Positions 23,075 to 33,253 are shown, numbered from the stretch's first letter. The stretch: DNA of 64,000 nt from an uncultured Odoribacter sp. (GCA_910578105.1 CAJTPD010000011.1:51794-115793); one strand, 5' to 3'. The notes: generated from the sequence alone by a model not told the origin. Translations and numbers: made by a program.

Positions 23075-24139
23075 ATGAATCCAAACTCATATTGTGTTAT
23101 TATGGCCGGAGGTATCGGCAACCGTTTCTGGCCTGTAAGCAACCGGCATTGTCCAAAACAATTCTCCGATATTTTACATGCCGGAAAAAGCTTTATCCGC
23201 CAGACATACGAACGTATTGCACAAATTTTTCCCAATCACCGCATTTTTATTGTAACAGGAAAAGAATACGAAGAAATCACAAAAAAACAAATCCCGGAAA
23301 TCCCGGATGAAAATATATTAAAAGAACCTTATGTCAGAAATACAGCCACATGCATTGCATATGCAGCTTATAAAATCCATTTATTAAATCCGGATGCCTA
23401 TATGATAACCTTACCGTCAGACCATTTTATATGCAATGATGCGGCGTATCTCCAGGATATAAAGGATGGAATGGAATTCGTAGAAAAACAAGGCGGTTTA
23501 TTAACAATAGGCATCACACCCACCCGTGCAGAAACAGAATACGGATATATCCAAGTCAAATCCAAAGATAATACTCGGAAAATCTCAGAAGTAAAAACGT
23601 TTACCGAAAAACCGAATCCCGAATTAGCTCAAATGTTTTATGATTCAGACGAATTTTTATGGAATGCCGGAATTTTTATATGGAGAGTCAGGGATATTAT
23701 CCACGAATTCAAAACTTATATGTATGATTTACATGCCCTTTTCAATACAGATTGCAAATTAAATACTCCCGGCGAAGCTAAATTCATACAAAGTGTTTAC
23801 GGACAATGCCATAATATCTCCATCGATGTCGGTATTATGGAAAAATCACAACAGGTGTATGTATTAAAAGGTAATTTCGGCTGGTCGGATGTAGGCACCT
23901 GGCACGCTTTTCATGCTCTTTGCGAAAAAGATGACAACAACAATACATCCAACTCAGAGAAAGTAATTTTAAACGATACACGGGACTGTATTGTCAATGT
24001 GCCTCCCCGCAAAAATGTCATTATCCAGGGAGTGAACAATCTGATTATTGCAGAAAAAGACCATTATCTCATGATTTGTCACCGCAAAGACGAAGAAAAA
24101 ATAAAACAATTTGAAAAACTATTCCGTCTGAAAAAATAA
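23075..24139 (+). CDS. manC: mannose-1-phosphate guanylyltransferase
   Basis: 354 residues. The nucleotide-binding loop VIMAGGIGNRFWP (residues 8-20), the metal/sugar-contact segment TLPSDHFI near 115, the FTEKPN motif, FLWNAGIFIWR and the ID(V/Y)GIMEK motif identify GDP-mannose pyrophosphorylase. It makes GDP-mannose from GTP and mannose 1-phosphate for glycan synthesis. It is the short form lacking the C-terminal isomerase domain of type II enzymes. It could use mannose 1-phosphate made by the mutase at 7779. Single gene, ended by the hairpin at 24139-24170. Confidence 0.93.
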   Translation: MNPNSYCVIMAGGIGNRFWPVSNRHCPKQFSDILHAGKSFIRQTYERIAQIFPNHRIFIVTGKEYEEITKKQIPEIPDENILKEPYVRNTATCIAYAAYKIHLLNPDAYMITLPSDHFICNDAAYLQDIKDGMEFVEKQGGLLTIGITPTRAETEYGYIQVKSKDNTRKISEVKTFTEKPNPELAQMFYDSDEFLWNAGIFIWRVRDIIHEFKTYMYDLHALFNTDCKLNTPGEAKFIQSVYGQCHNISIDVGIMEKSQQVYVLKGNFGWSDVGTWHAFHALCEKDDNNNTSNSEKVILNDTRDCIVNVPPRKNVIIQGVNNLIIAEKDHYLMICHRKDEEKIKQFEKLFRLKK

Positions 24140-24170
24140 AAAGAGTCGCTGGCAGCGACTCTTTTTATTC
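24139..24170. terminator. bidirectional terminator between manC and porN
   Basis: AAAAGAGTCGCTG pairs with CAGCGACTCTTTT, flanked by A-runs on the left and T-runs on the right, so it terminates both converging transcripts. Confidence 0.9.
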
Positions 24171-24196
24171 TTATTTTTCTGTAGAACAACCTTGCA

Positions 24197-25036
24197 TTAG
24201 TATTCCCACAGATCCTGTTCATAATTAAAAATTTCGTTCTTAATAGCATCAGAACTCAGAACAGCATCTATACCCGTAGCATAACTTTGAATGGGACGGT
24301 TATCATAAGGATTGGTTTCCTTTATAATCCGGGAACTAAAATACCTTTTCAGAAAAACGTCATCCAAACTCAAACGCAAAGCATCATTCTGAAAATTATA
24401 CACTTTCTGTTTGGCCAGTATATCCCGGAATTCACCATAATCTATCCAAAATAACTCACGTTTAAGGATTCCTTCAGCATCATCCTTTACATATTCCCGG
24501 ATAGGACAAAGGGCTATGATCCGCACCTCCATCCGGGAAGTCCGTTTATTCAGAAACCACAGTTCTTTCATCTGAAATCTTTTCACTTCATCCGTATGAA
24601 TCTCGTTTACTACAGGGGTAGCCACCATTTCTCCCGTCTCTGCATCCCGTTTCCAGAGCGTATCCGTAGAAGCACCAAATTTCTGCTTAATCTCATCAAT
24701 AGTCAACGGAGTCAACAATTCATCCTCTTCGTAAGCCGTTTTAAACGATTTCTCAATCCCCGACATCAGCACATCAATCAAAGACATCCTGCCATCCAAA
24801 GGCACAGTAGGGTAATACAAGGGCAAATTAATCTTTTCACGTAAAATCAATTCGCGCCATATCGTTTTACACCACACAATGTCTTCCGGCTCTACATGAG
24901 GCAAAGCAATCGGAGCCTTTTCCTGATTATCTTCATTTTTTATCACGCTGTCAAAAAAAGCCTTGGAAGTTTGGGCCTGAGCATACCCCACAAACACCAA
25001 ACAAGTCAAAAAAATGAGTATAATTTTATTATTCAT
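24197..25036 (-). CDS. porN: type IX secretion system ring protein PorN/GldN
   Basis: 279 residues with a signal peptide (MNNKIILIFLTCLVFVGYAQAQ). The body contains the GldN pattern VVWCKTIWRELILREKINLPLYYP-like segment (about residues 53-77) and RVIALCPIREY with the YNFQNDALRLSLDDVF stretch. PorN forms the periplasmic ring with lipoprotein PorK under the outer membrane. It is the last gene of the porP-K-L-M-N operon, 11 bases after porM. Confidence 0.93.
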   Translation of the reverse strand: MNNKIILIFLTCLVFVGYAQAQTSKAFFDSVIKNEDNQEKAPIALPHVEPEDIVWCKTIWRELILREKINLPLYYPTVPLDGRMSLIDVLMSGIEKSFKTAYEEDELLTPLTIDEIKQKFGASTDTLWKRDAETGEMVATPVVNEIHTDEVKRFQMKELWFLNKRTSRMEVRIIALCPIREYVKDDAEGILKRELFWIDYGEFRDILAKQKVYNFQNDALRLSLDDVFLKRYFSSRIIKETNPYDNRPIQSYATGIDAVLSSDAIKNEIFNYEQDLWEY

Positions 25037-25047
25037 AAGCTTTAATA

Positions 25048-26592
25048 TTAATCAATCCTGAATGAAATAGACGGCAATTTACGAGTAGTTCCATCGGGAC
25101 CTCTCACCACAATGTTCTCTATGGTCAAAGTCTGATTCCTTTTCAATTTATTAATCAACTTCAACTGAGCATCACTGAACCGGCCTTTATTGGACTTGGT
25201 TTCTTCCTGCAAATATCCGTCAATCACAACATAAATACTAAAATTCTCAACCGTAAATTTCAAATCAAAATCAAAATTCTCCATTTCCACATCCACCTGT
25301 CCCGCAGCCATCAACATGTTCTTTTTGATTTTTCCTCCCTGCATACCGTTTACTTTAGCTACAGGGTCCGGAACATTCTTCACACGGAATACCTGAGTCT
25401 GCAACTCTCTTTTCTGTCCCTGAACATTGGTATAAACAGTGATAGCACTATTCTTACCGGCAACAGCAGGCCGGACTACATATGTCCCGTTATTCAACTT
25501 ACGAATTGTTCCATTGGATATGCGGGCTTCTATAGCTTCCGGAGAAATACCGGGAGCTGCCAGCGAAACCGGATTATCCACTCCCACATAAAACACATTC
25601 ATCTTAGTCGGTGAAATCACCACCGCCGGATCAGCCACTTCATACTGCAACTCAAATTTCCTGGGCAGGGTTACACCTGCCGAAGTAACATAATTTATAA
25701 CTCCTTTCAGCTTTTTAATCCCTGAAGAGGTTGTCGGTTCCGAATAGGTAGCTACGTCTCCCTGATAAGCCAGATTTTTGCCGTTGACAATAACCTGAGG
25801 ATGTTGAGTCGTATCAATTGCCGCAAGCATAATCCGCGCCTTAAAAGTCTCTCCTTTCAATACATAACGGGAATTCGGAATAACCAAAGCTTCCAACTTA
25901 TTAAACTTGAACGACTCAGAATCAACCGAATTATATAAATATCTGACAATATCAGACTCTGTTCTCAATATATCAGCCTGTAACATGGTTAACAATGTTA
26001 CAACCCCTATTAACGGTACGCCTTCAAATTTCGCAGATTCCCAGGACCTGAAGTCAGTATTTTCTGTTTTCGGCTCATCAGTAGAAAGACAGATATTGAT
26101 TGCTTTCCGCAAAACCGTATCGTTCGTTGAAACATAGCTTAAAACCAACTCTCTGTAAGCGGCTATCATTTCACGCAACTCCTTTCCTTTCCCCTCCAAA
26201 AGCATTACCTGACTACCGATATCCAGGTTATCCTTGGCTTTAACGTTCATGACATCAGCCTCCTCTTCTCCATCAGCCAATACAACAATTCTATACTTCA
26301 GCTTTTCAATATACTCCACAGCCTCCTTTGCAGCCTTTCTTAATCTGTCAGCTTTTGCCTTTACAGGTGCCACTTTACTATGATTAAGATTGTAAGCCAT
26401 CTCAATCTCATTATATACTTCGGCATTCTTCTTCTGAAAATTACCGATTGTAGAAGTCAAGCCTTGCTGCACCTTCGTGAAAGCATTCAGTACATCCGCA
26501 GACACATTCAATGCCAACATAGCTGTCAGCACCAAATACATCATACCAACCATCTTCTGCCTCGGAGTTTCAGGACAATTCTTTGAACCCAT
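25048..26592 (-). CDS. porM: type IX secretion system motor protein PorM/GldM
   Basis: 514 residues. It opens with SKNCPETPRQKMVGMMYLVLTAMLALNVS, whose hydrophobic part (residues 15-32) is the single transmembrane helix, followed by a long helical region and then three or four beta-rich domains that span the periplasm. PorM with PorL makes the proton-driven motor of the type IX secretion system; the beta domains reach the PorK/PorN ring. The gene follows porL by 15 bases. Confidence 0.95.
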   Translation of the reverse strand: MGSKNCPETPRQKMVGMMYLVLTAMLALNVSADVLNAFTKVQQGLTSTIGNFQKKNAEVYNEIEMAYNLNHSKVAPVKAKADRLRKAAKEAVEYIEKLKYRIVVLADGEEEADVMNVKAKDNLDIGSQVMLLEGKGKELREMIAAYRELVLSYVSTNDTVLRKAINICLSTDEPKTENTDFRSWESAKFEGVPLIGVVTLLTMLQADILRTESDIVRYLYNSVDSESFKFNKLEALVIPNSRYVLKGETFKARIMLAAIDTTQHPQVIVNGKNLAYQGDVATYSEPTTSSGIKKLKGVINYVTSAGVTLPRKFELQYEVADPAVVISPTKMNVFYVGVDNPVSLAAPGISPEAIEARISNGTIRKLNNGTYVVRPAVAGKNSAITVYTNVQGQKRELQTQVFRVKNVPDPVAKVNGMQGGKIKKNMLMAAGQVDVEMENFDFDLKFTVENFSIYVVIDGYLQEETKSNKGRFSDAQLKLINKLKRNQTLTIENIVVRGPDGTTRKLPSISFRID

Positions 26593-26607
26593 CAGAAATT
26601 ACTCTTA

Positions 26608-27594
26608 TCAGTTATTATTCACAACACTCAACATATTGCCATAAACAGAATTCAATGAAGCTACATTATTAGCCAACTGTTGAGATTCCTGTTTAAACAA
26701 TTTTGCACTATCCAAACTCAACGACACATTCTCCAGCATCTCATTCATATCTCCCTGCATACTCCGGAAGGATTCCATGCAACTCTTGGTTTCGTGAATT
26801 TGTAATTCATACAATGCATTCAAGGCACTAATATTTTTATTAACACCTGCAATCTGTTGAGTATAATCTCCCGTATTATTCTTCAATTGCTGACATTGTT
26901 CCTCCATCAACTTGCTCAATGTGCTGAAACCGCCGGCAGACTCATCAATACTCCCCACCAATCTTTCACAATTATTTTTGATCTGAGCCGTAAGAGACTG
27001 GGCAGAATCCATCAAAAGACGGTTTACTTCATTATACCCCGAAGAAATCCCTTCTACTGAATTGTGCAAAGCCTTGCTCATTTCCTGAGTACGTACCCCT
27101 AACTCATCAAAAGATTCAGAAACCATTGTCATTTTTTGAGCCATATCCGGAGTATTTCCGACAATAGATGCAAAATTATCTGCCGTTTCTGCTATTTTAT
27201 GTATTCCGACCTTCAACTTGTTCAAGTCGTCTGCTTCCAAACCCAAATCAATATTTCCCGTAACAGTTGCAGGAGCAGGAGCTACCGGTGCTTTTACATC
27301 CGGAATAGCTGCTACCGGCATATTCTCCGCATTCCCTGCACCACTTTTATCCCACTCACTATGCGATTTACCCAAAACCGGAAATACCCGCGCCCAGTCA
27401 TAATGTTCCATCGCTGGTTCAAAAGCCGAAAGGAAAAATATGGCTGCTTCCACCAACATACCAACCGTCAACACAATACTCGCTCCAGGAAAGTGCATAA
27501 TTTTAAACAAAGCTCCAACAATAACGGCTGTTGCACCCCAACCGTATACATACCCCATAATTACTTTGTACGCCTTTGTCTGAAAGATCTTCAT
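26608..27594 (-). CDS. porL: type IX secretion system motor protein PorL/GldL
   Basis: 328 residues. Two transmembrane helices lie in the first 70 residues (MGYVYGWGATAVIVGALFKIMHFPG and a second ending FFLSAFEP). The Glu inside the second helix (VEAAIFF) is the likely proton-coupling residue. A long cytoplasmic coiled-coil region follows, longer than in Flavobacterium GldL but similar to other Bacteroidales. It sits 12 bases after porK in the same operon. Confidence 0.94.
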   Translation of the reverse strand: MKIFQTKAYKVIMGYVYGWGATAVIVGALFKIMHFPGASIVLTVGMLVEAAIFFLSAFEPAMEHYDWARVFPVLGKSHSEWDKSGAGNAENMPVAAIPDVKAPVAPAPATVTGNIDLGLEADDLNKLKVGIHKIAETADNFASIVGNTPDMAQKMTMVSESFDELGVRTQEMSKALHNSVEGISSGYNEVNRLLMDSAQSLTAQIKNNCERLVGSIDESAGGFSTLSKLMEEQCQQLKNNTGDYTQQIAGVNKNISALNALYELQIHETKSCMESFRSMQGDMNEMLENVSLSLDSAKLFKQESQQLANNVASLNSVYGNMLSVVNNN

Positions 27595-27606
27595 ACTCTT
27601 GGATTT

Positions 27607-28926
27607 TTAATATTCAATTCTGGTTCTTACTGTCCGGAAGCCGATAAAACATCTGGTAGAATCTTCATACTCATAGGTACGGCTACCACATTGCAAATAA
27701 AGGGCAATGTCTTTCCACGAACCGCCTCGTATCACCTTCCGTTTAAAAATTTTATTATCTGTTTTTCTGGCAGTAATCTGATAATACGGATTCAAATCAT
27801 GAGTCACTTGATAAGCCGACTCATCGTAAGCATCCCCGGTCCATTCAGCTACATTTCCAGCCATATCATACAAGCCGAAACCATTGGGTTCGTAAGTCCC
27901 GACAGGTACGGTTGTAAAACCTCCGTCACTGATATAATTCCCCCTTAACGGCTTAAAATTAGCCAAAAAACAACCTTTCTTGTTTCTGGTATAAGGTCCG
28001 CCCCAAGGATACTTCGCACCCATCAAACCTCCTCGTGCAGCATATTCCCATTCCACTTCATTCGGTAAACGCCATTCCTGTACCCGAACCCCCGAATGAC
28101 TATTAAACAGTTGCGTCCTCCAGTGACAGAAAGCACGCGCCTGATGCCAGTTTACTCCTACAACCGGATAGTTATCATAGCCGATATGTGTAAAATACTC
28201 CCGCACAAAAGGTTCATTATAAGAATAAGTCAAATCTTTTAACCAGCATAAAGTATCCGGATAGATTTTCACCTTTTTCTTCATAATAAAAGAGGAACGT
28301 CCTTTGATGGCTTCTCTTTCTCCGTCAGCATTGATAACCACACCCCCTTTATAAGTTCCGGTTTCCGGATCATAAAAACGGTCGTTTCTGGCTGCCTGTG
28401 CAAAATCATACCAGGAATAAGAATATTCCAGCTTTCTTACATCCAGTTCATCATAACCTATACGGTCATCTCCCTGATACAACATCCCCGCCAAAGCTTC
28501 CTTATATTCTTCCCGGCGCATATCAATTCTGACCTGATAATCCAGACGGGGAGGATCCATAACTTCTCCCTTCTTTTCCTTCATCAGAAACTCTTCATAG
28601 CCCTCATCAGCCAAACGCTGCCGACGGATAGAATCAATAACCCAAGTCACAAACTGCCGGTATTCGTCATTGGTTATTTCAGTTTCATCCATCCAAAAAG
28701 CCGGTACAGACACCGTTTTCGCCGTCGACGACATCGTCCAGGTAATATCCTCATCATTATTTCCGATATTTAAACTACCGGTAGGAATCAACACCATTCC
28801 GTAAGGCTGAGGCTCAAACCATTTTTTGGCTTTACGTGTCCCCGTTAATTCTCCTCCACCATTATAGGGAGAACACGATAATAGCAAAGAAGCGATAAAG
28901 CTCGATACGAACCACTTTATGTACAT
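27607..28926 (-). CDS. porK: type IX secretion system lipoprotein PorK/GldK
   Basis: 439 residues. The lipobox ASLLLSC places the acylated Cys at residue 18. The remainder is an FGE-sulfatase-like domain with the landmarks MVLIPTGSLNIGNNDED, FWMDETEITNDEYRQF, VGVNWHQARAFCHWR, RLPNEVEWEYAARGG and VIRGGSWKD. The domain is structural here: PorK assembles with PorN into the ring beneath the outer membrane. It is 12 bases after porP. Confidence 0.95.
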   Translation of the reverse strand: MYIKWFVSSFIASLLLSCSPYNGGGELTGTRKAKKWFEPQPYGMVLIPTGSLNIGNNDEDITWTMSSTAKTVSVPAFWMDETEITNDEYRQFVTWVIDSIRRQRLADEGYEEFLMKEKKGEVMDPPRLDYQVRIDMRREEYKEALAGMLYQGDDRIGYDELDVRKLEYSYSWYDFAQAARNDRFYDPETGTYKGGVVINADGEREAIKGRSSFIMKKKVKIYPDTLCWLKDLTYSYNEPFVREYFTHIGYDNYPVVGVNWHQARAFCHWRTQLFNSHSGVRVQEWRLPNEVEWEYAARGGLMGAKYPWGGPYTRNKKGCFLANFKPLRGNYISDGGFTTVPVGTYEPNGFGLYDMAGNVAEWTGDAYDESAYQVTHDLNPYYQITARKTDNKIFKRKVIRGGSWKDIALYLQCGSRTYEYEDSTRCFIGFRTVRTRIEY

Positions 28927-28938
28927 AATGTCCTTATT

Positions 28939-29880
28939 TTACAAAAATCTTACACTCTTATATATTTTTTGTCTTTTTCCCGCTTTCAGTCCGAAACTAT
29001 AAGAAAATGTCACCTCATGCGAACCTCCTATATACCTTCCGACATCCCCCCTGTTCCAGTCATAACTATACCCGACCATAATACCGTTTTTCAACTCCAA
29101 ACCTCCCGTAAATATCACCGCCTCTTCATAACGGTAAGCAACTCCGCCCCAATACATCTCCTTAAAAACAACATTGGTATGGATACTGTATTGTGCACTT
29201 GCAAAATCAGTCATAACATAAGCAGATGGCTGAATGTCCCATACTGGCGTCATATGAATTGTATACCCGCCGGTAAAATACATATGAGGAGCCAGAAAAA
29301 ACTCACCCGTCTGTCCTACGGTGAATTTTGGTCTTGTCAAATGCGAAACAGCCACCCCGGCATAATACCTTTTTCCGGACAGAAACACCCCCGCACCTGC
29401 ATCAAACTTAATCCTGGAAAGATCTTCCTGATTAATGGCAGGGTCATCTCCTGGCTGCGTATGATTCTCATCATTCGGAATATCATATTCCGAACCGAGT
29501 TTCTCATTTACAATTCCAAACTTCAATCCTACACTCAAAATACCCAGACTTAACGTCCGCTTATATGAATAATCCAACATCAGGTGCAACCTTGTCTGCA
29601 TTCCCAACTTATCACTCATTATATTCAAGCCGCAACCTCCGTCTATACCTTTTATCTTCAAAGGGCCATCCACATTTAATGCATATGTCTCGGGAGCATC
29701 CGGCATCGATTGCCATTGATTCCGGTAAATACCCGAAACCACCCACCGGCCTTGCTGGCCTGCAAATGCCGGATTTACCGTCATATGATTAAACATATTC
29801 TGACTAAACTGAGGATCCTGCTGAGCCTTCACAATCAGGTTTATTGCCAAAAAAATCACAATCAATATTCCTGTTTTCAT
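28939..29880 (-). CDS. porP: type IX secretion system PorP/SprF-family outer-membrane protein
   Basis: 313 residues from the ATG at 29880 (MKTGILIVIFLAINLIVKAQ, a clean signal peptide); another ATG four codons upstream is possible. DPQFSQNMFNHMTVNPAFAG is the family signature, followed by beta-barrel strands with GGCGLNIMSDKLG and a C-terminal GGSHEVTFSYSFG. PorP/SprF proteins work with the PorKLMN core in protein secretion across the outer membrane. It is the first gene of the operon. A TAATTTTG -7-like element lies at 29945-29952. Confidence 0.92.
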   Translation of the reverse strand: MKTGILIVIFLAINLIVKAQQDPQFSQNMFNHMTVNPAFAGQQGRWVVSGIYRNQWQSMPDAPETYALNVDGPLKIKGIDGGCGLNIMSDKLGMQTRLHLMLDYSYKRTLSLGILSVGLKFGIVNEKLGSEYDIPNDENHTQPGDDPAINQEDLSRIKFDAGAGVFLSGKRYYAGVAVSHLTRPKFTVGQTGEFFLAPHMYFTGGYTIHMTPVWDIQPSAYVMTDFASAQYSIHTNVVFKEMYWGGVAYRYEEAVIFTGGLELKNGIMVGYSYDWNRGDVGRYIGGSHEVTFSYSFGLKAGKRQKIYKSVRFL

Positions 29881-29973
29881 TGCCACACACATCCTATGTT
29901 TAGCATTTCGCGGTAAAAATAACCATTTTTTTGCAATAGGTTTGCAAAATTAAGGCAAAACTATACAAAAAAA

Positions 29974-31227
29974 TCATAACATCACCTTTATTTCTTCAAT
30001 TCTCGCATTTTTAACACTCAGAATTTTAAATGTAAGATTATTTATTTCTACCAAATCCCCTTCCTGAGGTATGCTCTCATTAAAATACAATATCAAACCG
30101 GCCAATGTCTCATACTCTTCCCGCTCTTCCAATCCCAAATGATATTTTTCATTCAGATAGTCCACTTCCAAACGACCTGAAAAAATATACTCTCCCTCCG
30201 ACAAAACCGCTTCTTTCAAATTCAAATGATCATGCTCATCCTCTATCTCACCAAAAATCTCTTCCATAATATCTTCTATAGTCACGATTCCGGCAGTAAT
30301 ACCAAATTCATCCACCACCACGGCAATACTTTTCTGGTCTTTGAAAAACAAATTAAGCAAACGTTGGGCAGGCATGGTTTCCGGCACAATCAAAACTTTA
30401 CTCAAAGCCTTGTCTATAGTCTCCGGATTGTGAAACAAAGCCGAAATATGAACATATCCGATAATATCATCTATGCTGTCCTTATAAATTAAAATCCGGG
30501 ATAATCCGGTTTCAATAAACAACCGCGACAACTCCTCTATCGTACTGTCAATGGGAAGAGCCACTACATCAGGACGGGGCACGATACATTCCCTCAACTT
30601 GACTTCCGAAAAATCCAATGCATTCCGAAAAAGCCGGATTTCATGCATTTCTTCTTTTTCCTTAGCCCCATTCTCTCCCTCTTCTATCAAATTATTCAAA
30701 TCTATCTTTCCAAAAGCCCGGCTCGGCTCTTTCTGTTCCAGCTTCTTCCCGGTAAACAGACGAAGCAATATCCCTCCCAGCCAAACCGAAAAATAAGACA
30801 ACGGAAAGAACAACAAATAAAATAAAAATACCGGCACCGCAAATATCCTTAAAAACAAATTGGAGCGCAACCGGAAAACAGTCTTAGGCAAAAATTCCGC
30901 AAACACAAGAATAATCAAAGTTGAAATTACAGTCTCCACAAACAACTGTAAACCAACAGACAAATGTAAAAACTCCAACTGCCGGACCAACAAACCGGAC
31001 ATAAAAATTCCATAGATAACCATCACAACATTATTACCAACCAATATAGTTGTGATGTACATCCCCGAATTTGAAACAAACAAATCAATCAAAGACTGAG
31101 CTATACCCTTATTACCTTTGTCTATCTCAATCCGCAGTTTATTAGAAGTCAGAAAAGCAATCTCCATGCCCGAAAAGAAAGCGGACAGAAGCAAACAAAT
31201 CAATATTACAATCAAAGTTGTAGTCAT
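29974..31227 (-). CDS. CNNM/CBS-pair membrane protein (CorC-HlyC/GldE-like)
   Basis: 417 residues. Three or four hydrophobic helices make the CNNM/DUF21 domain (to about residue 170), two CBS motifs follow (about 210-330, with IVPRPDVVALPIDSTIEEL and VVDEFGITAGIVTIEDIMEEIFGEIEDEHD), and a CorC_HlyC domain ends the protein. Members of the family are implicated in Mg export or, as GldE, in gliding and secretion. It sits upstream of the por operon on the same strand, 93 bases before porP, and downstream of lptC by 8 bases. Confidence 0.88.
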   Translation of the reverse strand: MTTTLIVILICLLLSAFFSGMEIAFLTSNKLRIEIDKGNKGIAQSLIDLFVSNSGMYITTILVGNNVVMVIYGIFMSGLLVRQLEFLHLSVGLQLFVETVISTLIILVFAEFLPKTVFRLRSNLFLRIFAVPVFLFYLLFFPLSYFSVWLGGILLRLFTGKKLEQKEPSRAFGKIDLNNLIEEGENGAKEKEEMHEIRLFRNALDFSEVKLRECIVPRPDVVALPIDSTIEELSRLFIETGLSRILIYKDSIDDIIGYVHISALFHNPETIDKALSKVLIVPETMPAQRLLNLFFKDQKSIAVVVDEFGITAGIVTIEDIMEEIFGEIEDEHDHLNLKEAVLSEGEYIFSGRLEVDYLNEKYHLGLEEREEYETLAGLILYFNESIPQEGDLVEINNLTFKILSVKNARIEEIKVML

Positions 31228-31235
31228 CAGATTCC

Positions 31236-31799
31236 TTATTTATCAACCTCCACCTGTCCTGTAATACCATAAAATACAGGATCATTCAGATTCTGGTCAG
31301 ATTTAAATCCGTTATTTCCCTCCAGAATCTGTCCGTCGGCAGTCAATTTTGTATATCGCTCGGAATATATAATTTCTTTCTTCATATCCCAGAACAACTG
31401 TTCCGTTTCCAGTTTTTTCCCCTCAGCATTAATCACTACCACCTCATCACGGGCCTCCCACAACATCTCTTCTTCCAGCTTCCTGGCATATTTAGATTTT
31501 ATAGAACCGACCTCTTTTCCCGTATTATCATAAGAAATTACATAAATCCCTTTGGGAAATTCTTCATACTTTTCTTTCCCCTTAGCAGTCTTTATATACT
31601 CCGGAGTAATTACTTTATATTTTATACGGGCAGAATCAGAATAAATCAATTCCAGATTATACCCTACCATTTCAGGGCGTACTTCGTCATCTGCCAAAGC
31701 GTTCACTTCCTGCACATCATTCTTACAAGACAAAAGCATTACTGTCCCTACCAGAACAGTAATGCCTCTTAAAAATATCCGGGATAAAATAAAATTCAT
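31236..31799 (-). CDS. lptC: LPS export periplasmic/lipoprotein LptC
   Basis: 187 residues. An N-terminal hydrophobic segment ends in a lipobox VMLLSC (Cys25), as is common for LptC in this phylum. Next come the repeating strands of the LptC/OstA-like fold: YNLELIYSDSARIKYKVITPEY, YARKLEEEMLWEARDEVVVIN and ENGFKSDQNLNDPVFYGITG-like text near the end. LptC carries LPS from LptB2FG to the periplasmic bridge. The coaX-TPR-lptC-CNNM order is widely conserved in Bacteroidales. Confidence 0.88.
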   Translation of the reverse strand: MNFILSRIFLRGITVLVGTVMLLSCKNDVQEVNALADDEVRPEMVGYNLELIYSDSARIKYKVITPEYIKTAKGKEKYEEFPKGIYVISYDNTGKEVGSIKSKYARKLEEEMLWEARDEVVVINAEGKKLETEQLFWDMKKEIIYSERYTKLTADGQILEGNNGFKSDQNLNDPVFYGITGQVEVDK

Positions 31800-31807
31800 G
31801 CAAATTG

Positions 31808-33133
31808 TTACCTGCTCGTAAAACGGGCTTTTGTCGTTTCATTAATCCAATCCCCGATTTTAACGGTAGCACCATCAACAATACTCCGAAAGAAAGCATC
31901 CTCTTTCGTGGGGAAATGAAGACTGTAAGTCTTTATCAGATTGTTAGCCTCATCCGCTACCGAAGGGTCAACTTGTTTCGCTTTCATAAATTTATCTACC
32001 ACAACCCAGTAAACAGAAGAATGGTCAAAATTGTCTTCGCCGTATTTAGGTGCATATGCGGCATAAGTTTTTCCTAAAAGCATATAAGCGGCACCATGAT
32101 TAGGTCTCATTTTCAAAGATTCCATGATATTGGTCTTTGCAGCCGCAAACTGTTTCTGAGCCAACTTCAACTGAGCCATTCTCATATAATAATCCGCCTT
32201 GTCGTCGTTCACCGTAGATTTACTGATAGCCTCCTTTAAGTAAGTCTCGGTCTTTTCATAATCCTGACGTTTCAAAAACATATTAGCCAACGAATAAGCA
32301 GCTTCAGCATCAGGGTCCAGACCATATATTTTCTCCGCAACCGTAGCAAACAACTCTAAATCCACACATTCATTCCGGCGTAACAAAGAAGAAATTGATT
32401 TCAGATTCTCAATATTATCCGGATCTGCGTTATACTTATCCGTCAACAAACGATTCAATGTTTCACAATCGGCAGCTCCGGAACTAAAGAACAAACTGTT
32501 GATGTTATTCTTCATTTCCTGAAAAGCCTCCGGCTTTTTAGCATTTTTCAAACCATGCTCAACAAATTGGGCCACATTCATATAAACATTGATATAATCT
32601 TCTTTCGTAATCTCCCCGGCTTTATACAAATCTCCGGCAGCAAAAAACATAGACTGAATAGCTATCGGATGTGCATTATCACCGGCCAATTCTACAGACT
32701 TCGTTAGATACCCGTAAGCTTCCTTCGTCGTCTCAATATCTTTTTTTCCGAACCTCAGCAATGAACTTCCCTTTTTCCCCAATGCATACCCTTCACCAAA
32801 CCGGGGATGCTTCCCGAAATATTTAATCCACTGGTCATAAACCATCATAAGAGTATCCAAATAAGCCGGATTTTTAGTCTTCACATACATATTAACCACA
32901 ATATCCTCTCCCCTCACATATGTATTCAACTGAAACATCGGAGCATTATTGAAAACATATCTCCAGGCCGGCAAAGCCTCCGTATAGTTCTTTTGTTTTA
33001 CAAATTCTGTATAAATAGAAGTATGTATAAGGGTCTGAGCACTATCTAAACCATACTTAGATTCTAAAGTCTGGGCCTTCGCAACCCCTCCCAGAAGACA
33101 AACACCCAACATCAGAACAACTATTTTTTTCAT
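31808..33133 (-). CDS. TPR-repeat exported protein
   Basis: 441 residues from the ATG at 33133, where MKKIVVLMLGVCLLGGVAKAQ is a signal peptide; the frame continues 34 codons upstream without family support. The mature part is almost wholly alpha-helical with TPR-like repeats, most clearly YYMRMAQLKLAQKQFAAAKTNIMESLKMRPNHGAAYMLLGKTYAAY in the last third (about residues 340-385). It should act as a periplasmic scaffold. It lies 8 bases upstream of lptC and belongs to the coaX-lptC cluster; its partner is unknown, though envelope assembly is plausible from context. Confidence 0.8.
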   Translation of the reverse strand: MKKIVVLMLGVCLLGGVAKAQTLESKYGLDSAQTLIHTSIYTEFVKQKNYTEALPAWRYVFNNAPMFQLNTYVRGEDIVVNMYVKTKNPAYLDTLMMVYDQWIKYFGKHPRFGEGYALGKKGSSLLRFGKKDIETTKEAYGYLTKSVELAGDNAHPIAIQSMFFAAGDLYKAGEITKEDYINVYMNVAQFVEHGLKNAKKPEAFQEMKNNINSLFFSSGAADCETLNRLLTDKYNADPDNIENLKSISSLLRRNECVDLELFATVAEKIYGLDPDAEAAYSLANMFLKRQDYEKTETYLKEAISKSTVNDDKADYYMRMAQLKLAQKQFAAAKTNIMESLKMRPNHGAAYMLLGKTYAAYAPKYGEDNFDHSSVYWVVVDKFMKAKQVDPSVADEANNLIKTYSLHFPTKEDAFFRSIVDGATVKIGDWINETTKARFTSR

Positions 33134-33253
33134 GATCGCAATATTTATAACCTTGATGTAGTTTAATTTTTTACATTGTTTATTTAAACTCTCTCTGGAC
33201 AAAAATATCAATATTTTTTTTAAATACACAGCCAATAAAAAAGAATTTAATAA

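Noticed and set aside
33134..33235. Upstream extension of the TPR protein
   Set aside because: The ATG at 33133 begins a clean signal peptide; the upstream codons would bury it.
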